A stretch of 64,000 nucleotides of DNA from Terriglobales bacterium (GCA_035487355.1 DATHMF010000031.1:62001-126000); one strand, 5' to 3'; counted from the first letter of the stretch, positions 16,809 through 26,110 are shown. A program made the numbers and translations. Notes: a model not told the origin generated them from the letters alone.

Positions 16809-17649
16809 ATGCGTTGCATCCCTCTCCGCGTGTTTTTTTTTTAATGCTCTTCTCTGCTTTTTCCCCGCACTCAGCTCCGCAGCGGTTTCGGCGCCGCATC
16901 TCACCGTGGATTTAATTGCGGAAAATGCCTCGATTGCTCCCGGGCACAGCTTCCAGGCCGGTTTGAAATTCAATCTGGAAAAGAGCTGGCATGTCTATTG
17001 GATCAACCCCGGCGATTCGGGCGAGCCTCCTAAGGTGGAGTGGAAGCTGCCCCCAGGATTTCAAGCCGATGCGATTGAATGGCCTACGCCGGCACGCCTG
17101 CCGATTTCCAAGCTGATGGATTATGGATATGAAGATCAAGTGCTTCTGATGATGCGCATTCATCCGCCGGCAAATTTGAAACCGGGCACAACCACTCAGC
17201 TTGCTGCCACCGTGAAGTGGCTGGTATGCCGTGAGGTCTGCATCTCTGGCCACGGAGAAGTTTCGTTGACGCTGCCGGTTTCGAGCGAGACTCCAAAGCC
17301 CTCGGCCAATCAGGACCTATTTACTAGGACCAAAGCAAGTTTGCCTCTGCCGCCGCCGCGAAGTTGGAGACAATCGGCAGTTGCGAGCAAAGATGATTTT
17401 GTTTTGACCATACGGACAGGGAAGCGGGTTGCGAACGCAATTTTCTTTCCTCGGGAAGCCGAACAAATTGAGAATGCAGCCCCGCAGCAAGTCCACTCCG
17501 ATCTAACTGGAGTTCGTATTGACTTGAAAAAATCAGAGCAATTGCTGAAACCGATTACTCGTCTGCGAGGAGTCGTAGTGCTTGATGGCCGAGGATATGA
17601 GGTCAACGCTCCCGTGGTCTCTCGTGCCGGACAAAGTAGCGCGCCCTGA
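16809..17649 (+). CDS. DsbD N-terminal (alpha) domain protein, frameshift in signal peptide
   Basis: The mature part (from about 16890) is an immunoglobulin-like DsbD-alpha domain: HSFQAGLKFNLEKSWHVYW near the start and the cysteine pair in WLVCREVCISGHGEVSL. The DsbD membrane domain and C-terminal thioredoxin domain are absent. In the printed sequence the coding frame has only a GTG at 16906. Upstream, ATG 16809 opens a perfect signal peptide (MRCIPLRVFFF...ALLCFFPALSSAAVSA), but only if the T10 run at 16833-16842 is read as nine T; with ten, TAA follows at once. It may be an error, an indel, slippage or phase variation. The redoxin gene follows 53 bases downstream, so a periplasmic thiol-redox role is likely. 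Confidence 0.7.
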
Positions 17650-17702
17650 ACTCCCACAAACCCATCCGATTTTGATAGCATTTTATGGTCAAGGAGGCCC
17701 CA

Positions 17703-18311
17703 ATGAGACGCTATTCAACCGGTTTGATCCTAAGTTTGCTCACCCTTTTTTCACTGTGTGCATTCGCAGCCCGGGTAGGCGAGTCAGCACCCGACTTCGC
17801 CGCCACCGACAGCAATGGCAGAGTGCAGAAGCTTTCCGACTATAAGGGAAAGTATGTTGTCCTGGAGTGGACCAACAAGGGATGTCCCTTCACCCGCAAG
17901 CACTATGACAGCGGCAACATGCAGAAGCTCCAGAAGGAGTGGACGCAGAAGGGTGTAGTCTGGTTTACCGTAGTTTCTTCCGCGCCGGGAAGCCAGGGTT
18001 ACGTGACCGCCGCCGAAGAAAATGATTATGTGAAGCGAATGAATACCACGCCCACGGCGGTTCTGCTCGATCCCAAGGGCGATTTGGGGCACCTCTTCGC
18101 AGCCAAAACAACTCCGCACATGTTCATTATTGATCCCAGCGGAAAGCTGATCTATAACGGCGCGATTGACGATCATCCCACCACGGATGTCTCCGATATC
18201 AACAGCTCAAAGAATTACGTCTCCACTGCATTGGAGCAGGCGATAGCAGGCAAGCCGGTCGCCGAGGCTGCCACACGTCCCTACGGTTGCTCAGTGAAGT
18301 ACGCCGACTAA
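17703..18311 (+). CDS. Exported redoxin / AhpC-TSA-like protein
   Basis: The 202-residue product starts at ATG 17703 behind AAGGAGG (17690-17696). It has a signal peptide ending near CAFA, then a thioredoxin-fold peroxiredoxin-like domain: GESAPDFAATDSNG at the start, EWTNKGCPFTRKHY with a single active-site cysteine, and TPHMFIIDPSGKLIYNG. A second cysteine sits near the C-terminus (RPYGCSVKY) and may be the resolving one. The protein probably reduces peroxides or protein thiols in the periplasm. It forms an apparent operon with the upstream DsbD-alpha-like gene, a plausible electron donor or partner, and is followed by a terminator. Confidence 0.87.
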   Translation: MRRYSTGLILSLLTLFSLCAFAARVGESAPDFAATDSNGRVQKLSDYKGKYVVLEWTNKGCPFTRKHYDSGNMQKLQKEWTQKGVVWFTVVSSAPGSQGYVTAAEENDYVKRMNTTPTAVLLDPKGDLGHLFAAKTTPHMFIIDPSGKLIYNGAIDDHPTTDVSDINSSKNYVSTALEQAIAGKPVAEAATRPYGCSVKYAD

Positions 18312-18334
18312 AATCCAAAGACAACCTGCAAGCC

Positions 18335-18376
18335 AAGGGCGGCACCTAATCAGGTACCGCCCTTCTTCATTTTTAC
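18335..18376 (+). terminator. Rho-independent terminator after redoxin gene
   Basis: The stem AAGGGCGG(C)ACCT pairs with AGGT(A)CCGCCCTT around the loop AATC. It is followed by a T-rich run (CTTCATTTTTAC). The hairpin lies 23 bases after the redoxin stop. Confidence 0.85.
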
Positions 18377-18480
18377 TTTGCAAATTTTTACACAATACAC
18401 GAGTGCAATCCGGCAATCTCGGGTTATTCTTATTGTTAAGATTGTGTTAAAAAATTTCTCCCAGGAAGTAGCCGAACGAA

Positions 18481-19110
18481 GTGAAAGTACTTAGCCGAGA
18501 ATTTATTGAAGTTGCCGGAGTTTTCTCCCTCATCATAATTGCGTTGTGGACCCCAAGGTACGCCGCCATTTTCATGATCGCGGCAGCAATTTGGATCCTT
18601 ATTGCCACTCTTACCAGTCCCCGCAGCGCCTCTGAGCTCGGCGTCGGGCGCATAGGACTAAGAAAGTCAGTCTGGATTGCGGTTTCCGGAGCTTTGCTGG
18701 CCGCCGCCATCCTGGGTGCGGGCGCTATCGAGGGAACCCTGCATACTTTTCCCTGGCTGCCGCGTCCTCTTCTGCACAGCGGCGTCTATGCTGTGTGGGC
18801 CCTGGTGCAGCAGTTTATTACGCTATCGTTTTTCTTTATCCGCTTTGAGCGCCTGCTGGCCAGCGGCACCAAGGCCGTTGTCACCACCGCACTCCTGTTC
18901 AGCGCGGTTCATATACCCAACTGGGTCCTGCTGGTCGCTACCGCGATGATGGGGTTGGTGTTCGCCGAAATCTTCCGTCGCTACCGGAACATCTACTGGC
19001 TCGGTGTCGCCCACGCCCTGCTCGGAATCGCGTTGGCCATGGCCCTGCCCGACGCCCTTCACCACCAGATGAATGTTGGCGTGGCGTACCTGAGTTATCC
19101 CGGACAGTAG
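18481..19110 (+). CDS. CPBP (CAAX protease/ABI) family membrane protein
   Basis: The 209-residue protein has about six hydrophobic helices, starting at GTG 18481. The CPBP motif 2 histidine is in FSAVHIPN and a later histidine/small-residue motif is in GVAHALLGIALAMA. At motif 1, where active members have EExxxR, this protein has LVQQFITLSFFFIR, so the paired glutamates are replaced by QQ. QQ variants recur in acidobacterial members as far as I recall. The protein may be a membrane protease with altered chemistry or an inactive relative. The substrate is unknown. Confidence 0.78.
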   Translation: MKVLSREFIEVAGVFSLIIIALWTPRYAAIFMIAAAIWILIATLTSPRSASELGVGRIGLRKSVWIAVSGALLAAAILGAGAIEGTLHTFPWLPRPLLHSGVYAVWALVQQFITLSFFFIRFERLLASGTKAVVTTALLFSAVHIPNWVLLVATAMMGLVFAEIFRRYRNIYWLGVAHALLGIALAMALPDALHHQMNVGVAYLSYPGQ

Positions 19111-19165
19111 TAATTCCGTGTGGCACAGCCGTCCCCAGCTGTGGGCTTTGAAACCCGAAACTGCC

Positions 19166-20416
19166 TTACTTCCCGAAGCTGTAATGACCGCTGCTGGAAC
19201 CGATGTCTTGCCCCAAACCGTCAAGAATATGGTATTGACTATGAACGTCCCAGAACATGCCGGTGAACTTGAGGGCGTAGGGCATAAGCAGGCTGGTGGC
19301 CAGGCCAACAATCTCAGATTTCAACTGTGACCCGCTGGTATTGCCCACCGAGTTCACCTGCCGCTCGAGGACGGCGCGGCAGAGCGTGCCGCGCTCGCCG
19401 GTCGGCTCATCGCCATCCCACTTGCCGGCCGCGCATGACAGCGCCGTTTCGGTAATGATGCCGGCCTGCAACTCCTTCGCCAGGTGGGGATCGCTCCTCT
19501 TCAGGTTCCACGTCCTGGCCGACTCAATCGCGGATCGTGCGTCCGCATTCTCTTCGACCTTCTGGATCCACTCCGCGCTCGCCGCCATCGCCGTATTCAC
19601 CGCGAACTGCTGGTGCGCAAGATCTGAAGCGTCATCGCCGTGCGCGGGCACCGGTCCGGCATTGTGATACTCAGCCTGCGAACGCAAGGGCTGTCCATTT
19701 TCCGATTCGATATACATCAGCCGCGAGTTGTCGTGGTTCATGTGCGTATGCGTATTGCGCGCCCCGGCCACAGGAGGGAAAATCCCCGACTGCACGCGGA
19801 AGGGCCAGCCGTTGGGATCACTGTGCTTGCTGCGAAATTCGAACCAGGTGGGCGCCCGCAGGCCGCCGCCAGGCAGTTTGACCGTCTTCACGTCGGTTTT
19901 GTCGAAATCATTGTGCACCCAGTCGGAGTGGCTGTAGAAATCCTGCACGCAGTGGAGCGATGCGCCCAGCGTGACCAGGATCAGCACCTTGCGAGTGCGG
20001 TCATCAATATGAAGCTTGTTATAGCTCCCGAGCAGGCGCTGCGTGTTCCCGAGCAGGTGGGTGAAAAGATAATCGAAGTCGGAGTTGCGCTGGAAGTCGT
20101 TGTTCAGGTTGTCAAAGTGCAGGAAAATCGCTGCCTGGCGCACCTGCGCGTTGCTCGCTTGGTATTGATTCAGGGCATTGATCTCGTTCTTGCCCAGGTG
20201 GCCGGCGGCGTAATCTGCCACCGGCCCGAAGAAGTCGGGCGAGAAGTTGCCCAGTTGCATGATCTTAGAAGCATCTTCGGTGAACCCGAACTGTGCGCCC
20301 GCCTTTTGCACGCACACCGAGTGCCAGTAACTGTCGAAACCGGCAGCAGGGTGCGTCAACAATCCAACCAGCGCCAGCACAGCCAAAGCTTTTCGTAACA
20401 AGACTTTTCGCAACAT
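19166..20416 (-). CDS. Secreted HET-C / zinc phospholipase C-like protein
   Basis: The 416-residue product has a signal peptide (ALAVLALVGLLTHPAAG) and a mature part rich in His and Asp: SYWHSVCVQKAG, LGNFSPDFFGP, AIFLHFDNLNND and the strong signature ASLHCVQDFYSHSDW. That signature matches the helical fold shared by HET-C proteins and zinc-dependent phospholipases C, whose conserved His/Asp bind zinc. It may be a secreted lipase-like enzyme. Substrate and activity are not shown. The C-terminal part (HSQYHILDGLGQD) is Gly/His rich. It is convergent with the CPBP gene and divergent from the CocE hydrolase. Confidence 0.72.
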   Translation of the reverse strand: MLRKVLLRKALAVLALVGLLTHPAAGFDSYWHSVCVQKAGAQFGFTEDASKIMQLGNFSPDFFGPVADYAAGHLGKNEINALNQYQASNAQVRQAAIFLHFDNLNNDFQRNSDFDYLFTHLLGNTQRLLGSYNKLHIDDRTRKVLILVTLGASLHCVQDFYSHSDWVHNDFDKTDVKTVKLPGGGLRAPTWFEFRSKHSDPNGWPFRVQSGIFPPVAGARNTHTHMNHDNSRLMYIESENGQPLRSQAEYHNAGPVPAHGDDASDLAHQQFAVNTAMAASAEWIQKVEENADARSAIESARTWNLKRSDPHLAKELQAGIITETALSCAAGKWDGDEPTGERGTLCRAVLERQVNSVGNTSGSQLKSEIVGLATSLLMPYALKFTGMFWDVHSQYHILDGLGQDIGSSSGHYSFGK

Positions 20417-20449
20417 TAAAGATTAGCTCCGTTTTTCTTTTTGCTGTTT

Positions 20450-20517
20450 CTTGAAACTCGAAACTATCTTACTTGAAACTCGAAACTTACAACTTGAAAC
20501 TTGGACCTTGGAACTGT
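20450..20517 (-). repeat. Degenerate tandem repeat (CTTGAAACTCGAAACT type)
   Basis: Three to four imperfect units of CTTGAAACTCGAAACT sit between the divergent HET-C-like and CocE genes. A partial unit (TTTGAAACCCGAAACTG) occurs at about 19147. The block overlaps the likely promoter region of both genes. Confidence 0.6.
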
Positions 20518-20563
20518 CTTAGGGTGTAAACTTTCCAGTCTTTGTGAAAAGGAGTTGATGCCG

Positions 20564-22555
20564 ATGATTCGCAATCGAGTTCGTTGCTTCGTGCATGTTG
20601 CTTCGTTCTTACTGATGGCCTTGCCTGTCCTCGGGCAGAGCTCACCGCCGCCGGCAACGTATCCAGACCTGCCGAGCGAGACACCGGCGAAGCTTGAGCC
20701 GGTGACGGATAGCTTCGACTACATCCGGCGCGTGGAGATGATCCCGATGCGCGACGGCGTGAAGCTGCACACCGTGATCCTGATTCCCAAAGGCGCCAAG
20801 GATGCTCCCATCCTGCTCACGCGTACGCCTTACAACGCCGATGAGCTCACCAGCCACGACGCCCGCGGCAGCGGAGAAACCGGAGCTCTCAGCTCCCACC
20901 TCGCCCCCATGCTCGTAGGCTACGACAACGCCACCGAGGTGATCATCGAAGGCGGATACATTCGCGTAGTGCAGGACGTACGCGGCAAATACGGATCAGA
21001 GGGCGACTACGTGATGAACCGTCCGCTGCACGGGCCGCAAAATCCAACGCCGGTGGACCACGCTACTGATACCTACGACACCATTGACTGGCTGGTGAAG
21101 AACATCCCGGAGAGCAACGGCCGGGTCGGCATTCTTGGCATCTCCTACGACGGATTCCTGCCGCTCATGGCGCTGGTGAATCCGCATCCCGCGCTCAAGG
21201 TCTCCGTGCCCATGAACCCGATGGTGGACGGCTGGATGGGCGATGACTGGTTCCACAACGGCGCCTTCCGCCAGCAGAACATGCCCTACATCTATGAGCA
21301 GGAGGCCACACACAAGAACGACGCCAAGTGGTGGTCAAGCAACTACGACGACTATGACATGTTCATGCAGGCCGGATCAGCCGGCGAGCTCGGCCGCCGC
21401 CGCGGACTCGAACAGGTCGGCTTCTGGCGCAAAATTCTCGCGCATCCCACCTACGACGCCTGGTGGCGCGATCAGGCGGTGGATAAGGTGCTGGCAGAAC
21501 AGCCACTGAAAGTCCCGGTCATGCTGGTCCACAGCCTCTGGGACCAGGAAGATATTTACGGCGCCATCGCCGTCTACAAAGCGATCAAGCCGAAGGACAC
21601 AAACAACGACAAAGTTTTTCTGGTCATGGGCCCCTGGCATCACGGGCAGGAGATCGGCGACGGCAGCGCGCTCGGAGCCCTGAAATTCAACAGCGATACC
21701 GCACTCTACTTCCGGCAAAACATCCTGCGTCCCTTTTTGGACCACTACCTCAAAAGCGATGCACCCAAATCCGACGTCGCTCCTGTCAACGCATTTGAAA
21801 CCGGAACCAATACATGGCGCCAGCTTCCCGCATGGCCGGCTGGCTGCAGCAGCGGATGCACCATCAAGCCCACGCCGTTGTATCTGAGCGCAGGCCTGAA
21901 GCTGAGCTTCGCGGCGCCCAAAGCAGGTGATGCGGCATTCGATGAGTACATCTCCGACCCGGCAAAGCCCGTGCCCTTCCGCGCGCGTCCCATTCAGCCT
22001 GTCGCCTACGGCGCCGATTACTCCTGGCGGCGCTGGCTGGTGGATGACCAGCGCGAAGCCTCCGGCCGGCCCGATGTTTTAGCTTTCGTCTCCGATGTTC
22101 TGAGCGAGCCCGTGAAAATCAGCGGGCAACCCATCGTCAACCTGATGGCTTCGACCAGCGGAACCGATTCCGACTGGGTAGTCAAGGTGATTGACGTTTA
22201 TCCCGACGAAGTAGCCGGCCACGCGCCCCTCGGCGGCTATCAGCTCATGGTCTCCGCCGATATCTTCCGCGGACGCTATCGCGAGAGCCTCGAAACCCCC
22301 AAGCCCATCGCGTCTGATAAACCGTTGCTCTACCACTTCGCCCTACCCACGGCCAACCACGTCTTTCTGCCCAGCCACAAGATCATGGTGCAGATCCAGT
22401 CAAGCTGGTTCCCGCTCTACGATCGCAATCCGCAGACGTTCGTGCAGAGCATCTTCTGGGCCAAGCCCGAGGACTACCGCAAAGCAACCCAGCGCATCTA
22501 CCACGCGCCGGGACAGGCAAGCTTCATCGAACTGCCCGTTGTCGCAACGCCGTGA
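20564..22555 (+). CDS. Secreted CocE/NonD-family (S15-like) hydrolase
   Basis: The product has about 663 residues and a signal peptide (MIRNRVRCFVHVASFLLMAL, cleavage near LGQ). The alpha/beta-hydrolase core has TRTPYNADEL, RVVQDVRGKYGSEGDY and nucleophile motif GISYDG. An acid lies in HSLWDQEDIYG and a histidine in PWHHGQE. A C-terminal jelly-roll domain (from about residue 490) is typical of X-Pro dipeptidyl peptidase/CocE enzymes. It probably hydrolyses acyl-ester or peptide substrates in the periplasm or outside. The ATG at 20564 is nine bases from GGAG (20551-20554); the ATG at 20558 is only three bases away, so I prefer 20564. Confidence 0.9.
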   Translation: MIRNRVRCFVHVASFLLMALPVLGQSSPPPATYPDLPSETPAKLEPVTDSFDYIRRVEMIPMRDGVKLHTVILIPKGAKDAPILLTRTPYNADELTSHDARGSGETGALSSHLAPMLVGYDNATEVIIEGGYIRVVQDVRGKYGSEGDYVMNRPLHGPQNPTPVDHATDTYDTIDWLVKNIPESNGRVGILGISYDGFLPLMALVNPHPALKVSVPMNPMVDGWMGDDWFHNGAFRQQNMPYIYEQEATHKNDAKWWSSNYDDYDMFMQAGSAGELGRRRGLEQVGFWRKILAHPTYDAWWRDQAVDKVLAEQPLKVPVMLVHSLWDQEDIYGAIAVYKAIKPKDTNNDKVFLVMGPWHHGQEIGDGSALGALKFNSDTALYFRQNILRPFLDHYLKSDAPKSDVAPVNAFETGTNTWRQLPAWPAGCSSGCTIKPTPLYLSAGLKLSFAAPKAGDAAFDEYISDPAKPVPFRARPIQPVAYGADYSWRRWLVDDQREASGRPDVLAFVSDVLSEPVKISGQPIVNLMASTSGTDSDWVVKVIDVYPDEVAGHAPLGGYQLMVSADIFRGRYRESLETPKPIASDKPLLYHFALPTANHVFLPSHKIMVQIQSSWFPLYDRNPQTFVQSIFWAKPEDYRKATQRIYHAPGQASFIELPVVATP

Positions 22556-22616
22556 GAGAAGGTTTTTTGCCGCGGATTTCGCGGATTGAGTTATCTCGGA
22601 CCGTAGTAATTCCATC

Positions 22617-22730
22617 GTAGAGACGTAGCTTGCTACGTCTCCCATTTTGTCTTGTTGCTCCATCGAGCCTGCAGCTTGTCATGCTGAGCGCGCGCGCGAA
22701 GCATCTTGCTAGCCGAATCAGGGCAAGGCT
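22617..22730 (+). repeat. Intergenic hairpin repeats (AGACGTAGC and TCATGCTGAGC types)
   Basis: A perfect hairpin AGACGTAGCTTGCTACGTCT lies at about 22620-22639. It is followed by TTGTCATGCTGAGCGCG...GAAGCATCTTGCT near 22676-22710. Both are repeat types seen in many soil-bacterial genomes. The rest of the 22556-23007 gap holds a C(G/A)GGGCGTGATGTTTTTCCTG block (22857-22890) also found at 27893-27923. No gene is evident there. Confidence 0.6.
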
Positions 22731-23007
22731 ATGGCTGGAGAGGGCGCACCACTCTTTCTAGTCTTTCCCGCCCAAGCTATCTTTCAGAGAATTGTTTGTC
22801 CCACGCTGGCCCCGTAAATTGCCAAAAAGCACGATTCAGATATCTATTCTTCAACCGGGGCGTGATGTTTTTCCTGTTTTTGCCACTATAGGCAAGTTGC
22901 GGAGACTTTTCCGCACGCCTCTCAGGCCGCCCACAGCAACTGGATGTCCGAGAACGGTAGGTAGAACAAACCACGAAATGATTTTAGGAAAAAGAGGAGT
23001 ATCTGTA

Positions 23008-24678
23008 ATGAGTTCGAACAGCCGGTTCTCTACAAAAATTGAGAGGCCACGAAGAGACAAAAAGGCACTTGCGATTTTGTTGCTGCTGGCTGTCGCCATC
23101 AGCGCGGTCAGCTCGGGCTGTGGCGGAGTTGCCAAAGGTACAGGCTTGTTGACATCCGGATCTACACCAGGACCAAATCCCGTACCCACTCCGACGTCGA
23201 ATCCGATACCCAGTGTTGTTAGCATGTCCCCCAACATCGTGACGGCACCGGGACCGGGTATCACTTTTTTGACAGTGAACGGCTCGGGCTTTGTGCCGGG
23301 TTCGGTGGTGCAGTGGAATGGCAGCGGCCGGGCCACGACATTCATAAATAGCAGCCAGCTCACGGCCCTGATTGGGGCCTCTGATCTGGCCACCGCGGGT
23401 CAGGCTGCGGTCACAGTTTCCAATCCCTCTCCGGGAGGAGGCACATCCGGCGCTCTGGCTTTCAGGATCCTCGCGCCCATTGCCTTCGCTTCCAACCGCG
23501 CGCTCGACGGCAGCAATGCCGCCGCCACAACCTACAACATTTGGATTACGCGAGACTTCCGCGTTGTGCCGCTGACAAATCTGAGCAACTTAAATACAGA
23601 TAGTACGCTGCCGGCTTGGTCGCGCGACGGACGGAAGATCGCATTCATGTCGCGACGCGCGCTGGATGGCAGCGACGCCGCGGACGCAAACCTAACTGAC
23701 AACATTTGGGTCATGAATGCGGATGGCTCCGGTGCGACCGCGCTGACCCGGATGACTGCAGTATCTAGCTTTTTTCCGCATTGGTCGCCGGATGGCAGCA
23801 AGATTGCCTTTGAATCGGCCCGCGTCCTGACCGGAGGCGACGCCGCGGACGCAAACCTAACTTACAACATTTGGGTCATGAATGCAGATGGCTCCGGCGC
23901 GACCGCGCTGACCAGGCTAACTGCGAAGAACGCCTCCAGCTTTTCTCCAGTGTGGTCGCCCGACGGCAGCGGTAAGATTGTCTTTCACTCGATGCGCGCC
24001 CTCAGCGGAAGCGACGCCGCGAACACAAACAATACTTTCAACATTTGGGTCGTGAATGCGGATGGTTCCGGCGAGACTGCGCTGACGCAGTTCACGGCCA
24101 AGGGCGCAGACAGCTTTTCTCCGGCGTGGTCGCCGGAAGGCAGCAAGATTGCTTTTCTCTCGACGCGTGCTTTGGATGGCAGTGATGCTTCGAACACAAA
24201 CAACACGACCAACATCTGGGTCATGAATGCGGATGGCTCCGGCGCTGCCGCCGTGACCAGGATGAGCACAACCGGCGTTTTCACTATCCCTTCTCTTCCG
24301 GTGTGGTCGCCAGATGGCAACAAGATTGCCTTTGACTCCCGGCGCGCGTTGGATGGAAGCGACGCCGCGAACACAAACAATACTCCCAACATTTGGGTCG
24401 TGAATGCGGATGGCTCCGGCGCGACTGCGCTGACCAGATTCACTGCCGCAAATGCGTTTGCTTCCATCCCGGTGTGGGCGCCAGACGGCCGGAGAATCGC
24501 ATTTGTTGCTAATACCGCCCTTGATGGCAGCAATGCCGTAAACATGAACGGTGCAGTAAATCTGTGGGTCATCAACACCGACGGCACCGGAGCTATTCCA
24601 CTCACCAGACTTACTGCTCCCGCAGTCAATCCCGTTTTCCCTGGAGTCGATACAGATGACCCAGCGTGGCAGCCGTGA
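23008..24678 (+). CDS. Exported IPT/TIG plus TolB-like propeller protein, probable lipoprotein
   Basis: The 556-residue protein starts at ATG 23008, eight bases after GAGGAG; the earlier ATG 22978 has no such site. A hydrophobic segment ends in SSGCGG, a probable lipobox. A Pro-rich linker follows, then one IPT/TIG domain (about 75-155; VVSMSPNIVTAPGPG, LTVNGSGFVPGSVVQWNG). The rest is about seven TolB/PD40-like propeller blades, each with SPDGSKIAF or similar, R(A/V)LDGSDAA and NIWVMNADGSG. The blades are very similar to one another at DNA level, pointing to recent internal duplication. It is probably a surface-bound binding protein; the ligand is unknown. Confidence 0.88.
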   Translation: MSSNSRFSTKIERPRRDKKALAILLLLAVAISAVSSGCGGVAKGTGLLTSGSTPGPNPVPTPTSNPIPSVVSMSPNIVTAPGPGITFLTVNGSGFVPGSVVQWNGSGRATTFINSSQLTALIGASDLATAGQAAVTVSNPSPGGGTSGALAFRILAPIAFASNRALDGSNAAATTYNIWITRDFRVVPLTNLSNLNTDSTLPAWSRDGRKIAFMSRRALDGSDAADANLTDNIWVMNADGSGATALTRMTAVSSFFPHWSPDGSKIAFESARVLTGGDAADANLTYNIWVMNADGSGATALTRLTAKNASSFSPVWSPDGSGKIVFHSMRALSGSDAANTNNTFNIWVVNADGSGETALTQFTAKGADSFSPAWSPEGSKIAFLSTRALDGSDASNTNNTTNIWVMNADGSGAAAVTRMSTTGVFTIPSLPVWSPDGNKIAFDSRRALDGSDAANTNNTPNIWVVNADGSGATALTRFTAANAFASIPVWAPDGRRIAFVANTALDGSNAVNMNGAVNLWVINTDGTGAIPLTRLTAPAVNPVFPGVDTDDPAWQP

Positions 24679-24714
24679 GAGCAGGTTTTTCGCCGCGGAT
24701 CAAAGCAAAATGCT

Positions 24715-25773
24715 TTATTTTGTTGGCTCCCAAACATACTTCCCGGTCTTGTCGATCCAGCCCCATTTGTCGCCGATCCAGACGGGCGCCAGCCCTTCGG
24801 AGAATCCATTGGCAGAGTCGTACTGCGGCGCGATGACCATTGTGCCGGTCTTGTCGATGAAGCCCCATTTCTCCCCGATCTTCACGGCAGCCAGCCCCTC
24901 TGAGAATTCAGTTGCATTGTCGTACCGGGGCGGGATGACCATTGTGCCGGTCTTGTCGATGTAGCCCTCTTTTTCGTCGCCGGCCCGTCGCACGCGAGCC
25001 AGCCCTTCGGAGAAGCTAACGGCAATGTCGTACAGCGGCGGGATGACCATCGTCCCGGTCTTGTCAATGTACCCATATTTAGCCCCGACCTCCACGCCGG
25101 CCAGCCCCTCGGAGAATTCATCGGCAAGGCCGTACTGTGCCGGGATAACCATCGTGCCGGTCTTGTCAATGTAGCCGCTGGGGCCGGCTTTAATGGCCAC
25201 CACAACCGCAGCCAACCCTTCGGAGAAGTTCCCGGTGATAGTGGCGTAATGTGGCGGGATAACCATCTTGCCCGTCTTGTCAATGTAGCCAACGGAGCCC
25301 CCGGCCACTACGGCAGCCAGCCCGTCGGAAAAGCGGAGAAAGTTAGAGTCGTACCGTGCCGGGATGACCATCTCGCCGCTCTTATCAATGAAGCCCCATT
25401 TGTCGCCAACCTGCACTCCAGCCATCCCCTCGAAGAAGCGCCAGGCAAGATCGTACTGCGGCGGGATGACCATCTTGCCGGTCGCATCAATGAAACCCCA
25501 CTTGTCGCCAACCTGTACGCTGGCCAGACCTTCGCTGAATTGATAAGTATTATCGTATTGCGGCGGGATGACCATCGTGCCCGTCCGGTTAATGAAGCCG
25601 TACTTCCCATTCTTTTTGACCACAAACGGCGGACCGCTCTGGTTGCCCCGGGACTTTGCCCCCGCGGCATGGCCAGGCCGCGGGGCCTGCGGAAGCGCCG
25701 CCGGCCCACAAAGAAAACCGGCAGTAACCAGCACCAGCACAGGGAATGGGAGAAACCATGGTCGCGAGTTCAT
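24715..25773 (-). CDS. Secreted WG-repeat protein
   Basis: The 352-residue protein starts at ATG 25773, with AGGAG about eight bases upstream; a start eight codons earlier is less likely. After a signal peptide (FPVLVLVTAGFLCG) come about eight WG/KWG repeats of about 35 residues. Each has G(Y/F)I(D/N)(K/R)TG(T/K)MVIPP(Q/R)YD and a FSEGLA(A/G)V pattern. WG repeats form beta-rich folds in surface and secreted proteins; their function is mostly unknown. It is convergent with the TolB-like propeller gene, 36 bases away. Confidence 0.9.
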   Translation of the reverse strand: MNSRPWFLPFPVLVLVTAGFLCGPAALPQAPRPGHAAGAKSRGNQSGPPFVVKKNGKYGFINRTGTMVIPPQYDNTYQFSEGLASVQVGDKWGFIDATGKMVIPPQYDLAWRFFEGMAGVQVGDKWGFIDKSGEMVIPARYDSNFLRFSDGLAAVVAGGSVGYIDKTGKMVIPPHYATITGNFSEGLAAVVVAIKAGPSGYIDKTGTMVIPAQYGLADEFSEGLAGVEVGAKYGYIDKTGTMVIPPLYDIAVSFSEGLARVRRAGDEKEGYIDKTGTMVIPPRYDNATEFSEGLAAVKIGEKWGFIDKTGTMVIAPQYDSANGFSEGLAPVWIGDKWGWIDKTGKYVWEPTK

Positions 25774-25859
25774 GAGAGCTCTCCTGCGCCAAGTCAAACA
25801 CCTTCAGACTTCGTTTGCAAGACGATGGGCAGCAACGCGCAGTTGCGCGGATTGGTTCT

Positions 25860-26110
25860 TTAATGACCCGATGGTCCGATGACCCAATGACTCAATCTCC
25901 TAAGTCTGTCATCCTGATCCCGCAAAGCGGAAGAAGAATCTTGAGAATGTACGCGGCATTTTCCTGCGGAAACGGCGGGAGCCTCCCGGCTTATTGATCC
26001 CTGCGTTAATAATGTCCTAATTGCGCCGCTTGCGGCGCACGGTGGGAGCCCCCGGCTTCAGCCGGGGGGAAGCAAGCTCAAAAATCGGGCTTTAGCCCCG
26101 GCGGGTGGGT
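25860..26110 (+). repeat. Cluster of intergenic palindromic repeats
   Basis: This gap holds three repeat types: TGACCCGATGGTCCGATGAC (also, inverted, near 31352-31382, 61255 and 63932), TCATCCTGATCCCGCAAAGC...AAGAATCTTG (25909-25943), and the hairpin GCCCCCGGCTTCAGCCGGGG (26048-26067) followed by a second stem, CGGGCTTTAGCCCCG. No gene is seen between 25774 and 26124. Confidence 0.6.
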
